From Cyanobacteria bacterium UBA2566 (lineage in GTDB: Bacteria > Cyanobacteriota > Cyanobacteriia > Cyanobacteriales > Desertifilaceae): DNA of 15,525 nucleotides. Under the pieces are notes generated by a model. That model saw nothing but the letters and a program-made list of their open reading frames with translations. It ran no database searches and was not told the origin of the DNA. Below, in pieces: positions 13,125 to 15,525 of the stretch. The position numbers were made by a program, and so were the translations under genes. The DNA lies in NCBI GenBank assembly GCA_002340255.1, contig DDLS01000084.1:1-15525 (forward strand), written 5' to 3'. Position 1 is the stretch's first letter, and each line of letters begins with the position of its first letter.

Positions 13125-15525
13125 ATGAAGCTTCAACGCCAATCAAATCAAGAATGGATAGATTTACAAGCGGCCACAGAATTAGGGGTTGGTGGTGAAG
13201 CTAAGGTCTACGGACTCAGCGAAGATAAGACCCAGGTCGCTAAGGTTTATCATAAACTCAAACCGGAATATGGTCTGAAGTTAACGGCCATGTTAGAAAA
13301 TCCGCCCAATAATCCCACAGCAAACCAAAATCATCTTTCTTTCGCTTGGCCAGAAGATTTGCTGTTCAATCAGAAGCAACAGGTGGTGGGGTTTCTGATG
13401 CCGCGCATTAGTGAAATGCGACCAATTATTGATTTATATAATCCCAAAACTCGCCGTACCCAATGGCCTTGGTTTGAATATTCCCGTTTGCATCGAACCG
13501 CGAGAAATTTGGCGGGCGCTCTGAAGAGTTTGCACGAGCGGGGTTATGTGATTGGAGATATCAATGAATCGAATATTTTAGTCACGGAAACGACCCTAAT
13601 TACCCTGGTGGATATGGACTCCATTCAGGTAAAACATCCAGAAACAAAAGAAGTTTATCGCTGTCCAGTCGGTAAGCCAGAATTTACGCCTCCAGAGTTA
13701 CAAGGTCAAGCGTTTGGCAATTTAGACCGGACTCCAGAACAGGATTGTTTTGGATTAGCGGTGTTGATTTTTCAGTTGTTGATGGAGGGAACCCATCCCT
13801 TTGCAGGGGTGTATAAATTGCCTGGAGATCCTCCGGCGATCGCCCAACGCATTGCTCAGGGTTATTTTCCCCATGGCAGGCGATCGGTTCCTTTAACACC
13901 TATGCCCGTATCTCCCCCATTTACTCTGTTATATCCCAAACTACAAGTGTTGTTTCGGCGCTGTTTTGAGGAGGGATTTGATAATCCCCATGTACGCCCG
14001 GATGCTAAAGTGTGGCAGTTGGCGCTCCAGGATGCAGAACGGGATTTAATCACTTGTAGCAAAAACGATCAACATCGCTATGGCAGTCATTTGGATCGCT
14101 GTCCTTGGTGCGATCGCACTCAACGATTAAAGGGTCGCGATCCCTTTCCCTCTCAAGGGGCGGTACAGCGAGGACTTCACCTCAAACCGGTTAACCGCAA
14201 GAAGATTCCCATTCAACCGGCACCTGCCCATCATTGGGGATATAATCGGGTATCTAATGCCCCTTCAACGGCTCCAGGATGGTCTAATTTTACGCCACTC
14301 CCTCCCTCCACGTCTGGTTATCCTCAGAATACAGGAGGAGGAGGAGGGACAATTCCAGTGATGCAAGCCTCTTGGCGCGATCGACGGCGACCTTCTTTGC
14401 ATCCTTTATTGGCAGGAATTTTCGTCTTAAGTTTAGCGGTAGCGGGGGTTTGGTATGGAAACCAAACCCGGATCGGCGAAATGGGGTTTCGTGCCGCCCA
14501 GAAACTGGAACTCAAGCAAGGGAATCTGCATATTCGTCGTCTACATACCATTGATTCCCAGAAAGAACCCATTAACGCGATCGCCATTAGTCCCAATGGT
14601 CAAGTTTTAGCAAGTAATGGTATGGATGGTACAGTTAGACTGTGGGAACTACCGAGTGGAAATCCAACCCAAACCCTGGAAGCTCATCAGGATCAGCGCG
14701 GTTCCTATGCAGTCAGTGAAATTGCCTTGAGTCCCGATGGCAAACTCTTAGCTAGTGCCAGTCGTAGCGATAATGGATTGAAACTGTGGGATCTCACGAA
14801 TAACCAACAATGGCAAATCAAACCCCAGGAGGGATTGCAAGGAGTAGTGACCTTGGCGATTAGTAATCAGTATAAGATTTTAGCCACAGGCAGTCGCGAT
14901 CGCACGGTCAAATTATGGGACTTATATAATGGCTTTCGCCGCTTAACCTTTGCCTGGGAAACCGGATGGGTAAACCGTTTGGCACTCAGTCCCGATCAAA
15001 AAACTTTAATTGCCGGTACAGATACAGGCAATCTCTATCAAGTGAATTTGGTAAATCTTCAGGATAAAATGCTGCCGAAAATTACCCACTCTGCCGTGGG
15101 AGCCTTGGTCTTTATGCCCGATAATCAACAGTTTATTGTCGCTCAAAGTAGCCAAATATTCATCCGTGACTTAGCTTCTGGAGCTGTACAACTGACTCTG
15201 CTGCATCCGGGAGAAGTTAGAGCCTTGGCGGTGAGTCCCGATGGTAAGATTTTAGCTAGTGGTGGCGGCGATCGCACCATTCAAATCTGGAACCTAGAAA
15301 CCCAAGAAAGTATCGGCTTACTCCGAGATCATCAGGGCGAAGTCCTATCCCTTGCCTTTAGTCCCAAAGGCGATCTCTTAGTCAGTGGTGGAGCAGATGG
15401 GAACATTAAGATCTGGCAAGTCAGTTCAATTAATAATATCAAATCTGGAAAAAGGGCCATAGAGATGAGTGAGCTATTCTCAAGACCTGTAGCCCTCCAA
15501 ACAAGATACCCCTCTTTTGTCACTC
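13125..15525 (+). CDS. Transmembrane Ser/Thr protein kinase with C-terminal WD40 propeller (3' end outside window)
   Basis: The frame is open from ATG 13125 for 800 codons to the window edge. The ribosome-binding site is weak. Residues about 15-310 are a kinase domain of the divergent type found beside PP2C_2 phosphatases: glycine loop LGVGGEAKVYG (20-30), VAK with Lys40, catalytic loop GDINESN (144-150, replacing HRDLKxxN), metal motif VDMD (162-165, replacing DFG), and activation segment FTPPE (187-191). A small Cys pair, H..LDRCPWCD (322-330), follows. A Pro/Gly-rich linker leads to a TM helix at about 425-444. Residues about 478-766 form seven WD40 repeats, enough for a closed propeller, with repeat ends such as VRLWEL, LKLWDL, VKLWDL, IQIWNL and IKIWQV. 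The TM places kinase and propeller on opposite sides of a membrane, unless the TM is a peripheral anchor. About 34 more residues after the last blade show no WD40 pattern. The substrate is unknown. Confidence 0.88.
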   Translation, partial: MKLQRQSNQEWIDLQAATELGVGGEAKVYGLSEDKTQVAKVYHKLKPEYGLKLTAMLENPPNNPTANQNHLSFAWPEDLLFNQKQQVVGFLMPRISEMRPIIDLYNPKTRRTQWPWFEYSRLHRTARNLAGALKSLHERGYVIGDINESNILVTETTLITLVDMDSIQVKHPETKEVYRCPVGKPEFTPPELQGQAFGNLDRTPEQDCFGLAVLIFQLLMEGTHPFAGVYKLPGDPPAIAQRIAQGYFPHGRRSVPLTPMPVSPPFTLLYPKLQVLFRRCFEEGFDNPHVRPDAKVWQLALQDAERDLITCSKNDQHRYGSHLDRCPWCDRTQRLKGRDPFPSQGAVQRGLHLKPVNRKKIPIQPAPAHHWGYNRVSNAPSTAPGWSNFTPLPPSTSGYPQNTGGGGGTIPVMQASWRDRRRPSLHPLLAGIFVLSLAVAGVWYGNQTRIGEMGFRAAQKLELKQGNLHIRRLHTIDSQKEPINAIAISPNGQVLASNGMDGTVRLWELPSGNPTQTLEAHQDQRGSYAVSEIALSPDGKLLASASRSDNGLKLWDLTNNQQWQIKPQEGLQGVVTLAISNQYKILATGSRDRTVKLWDLYNGFRRLTFAWETGWVNRLALSPDQKTLIAGTDTGNLYQVNLVNLQDKMLPKITHSAVGALVFMPDNQQFIVAQSSQIFIRDLASGAVQLTLLHPGEVRALAVSPDGKILASGGGDRTIQIWNLETQESIGLLRDHQGEVLSLAFSPKGDLLVSGGADGNIKIWQVSSINNIKSGKRAIEMSELFSRPVALQTRYPSFVT

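Noticed and set aside
15332..15523. Minus-strand 63-codon frame at the right edge as a separate gene or transposase end
   Set aside because: It lies opposite the last WD40 blade and tail, and I see no transposase motif or terminal inverted repeat.

Overview
The window looks like chromosomal DNA from a cyanobacterium, probably a filamentous one. HIP1-type GCGATCGC octamers and shorter GCGATCG cores are scattered through it. The gene content is also typical: a two-partner-secretion (TPS) haemagglutinin-like protein, a PEP-CTERM protein, an RTX/5'-nucleotidase, a CHAT-domain remnant and a kinase-WD40 protein. I cannot assign a genus. I found no rRNA, tRNA, CRISPR array or insertion sequence.

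Layout, left to right. (1) Positions 1-2409, minus strand: the N-terminal 803 codons of a large exported TPS/filamentous-haemagglutinin protein that runs off the left edge. (2) A 370-bp divergent spacer containing a 40-codon signal-peptide-like ORF. (3) 2783-5212, plus: a membrane histidine kinase (extracellular sensor, HAMP, PAS, HisKA, HATPase) with no response regulator nearby. (4) 5403-5603, plus: an unrecognised 66-residue protein followed by a clear terminator. (5) 5733-6968, plus: an MFS transporter. (6) 7078-7746, minus: a PEP-CTERM exported protein with its own terminator and a CRP-like site upstream. (7) 8035-11106, minus: a 1023-residue secreted metallophosphatase/5'-nucleotidase with calcium-binding RTX repeats at both ends. 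(8) 11254-11907, minus: a broken CHAT-protease-like gene, missing its 5' part and carrying an in-frame TGA. (9) 12237-13079, plus: a PP2C-type phosphatase. (10) 13125 to the right edge, plus: a transmembrane protein kinase with a seven-blade WD40 propeller.

Two themes stand out. The left two thirds is rich in exported proteins that appear to use three routes: TPS, PEP-CTERM/exosortase sorting, and type I RTX export. A membrane sensor kinase and a transporter lie among them. The right end is a phosphatase-kinase pair of the kind often found as a signalling cassette, most likely co-transcribed. No single system here is clearly undescribed. The points most worth a second look are the CHAT gene with its nonsense codon, the altered metal-site motifs of the RTX-flanked phosphatase, the kinase/phosphatase cassette with an unexplained tail on the kinase, and several candidate regulatory sites.
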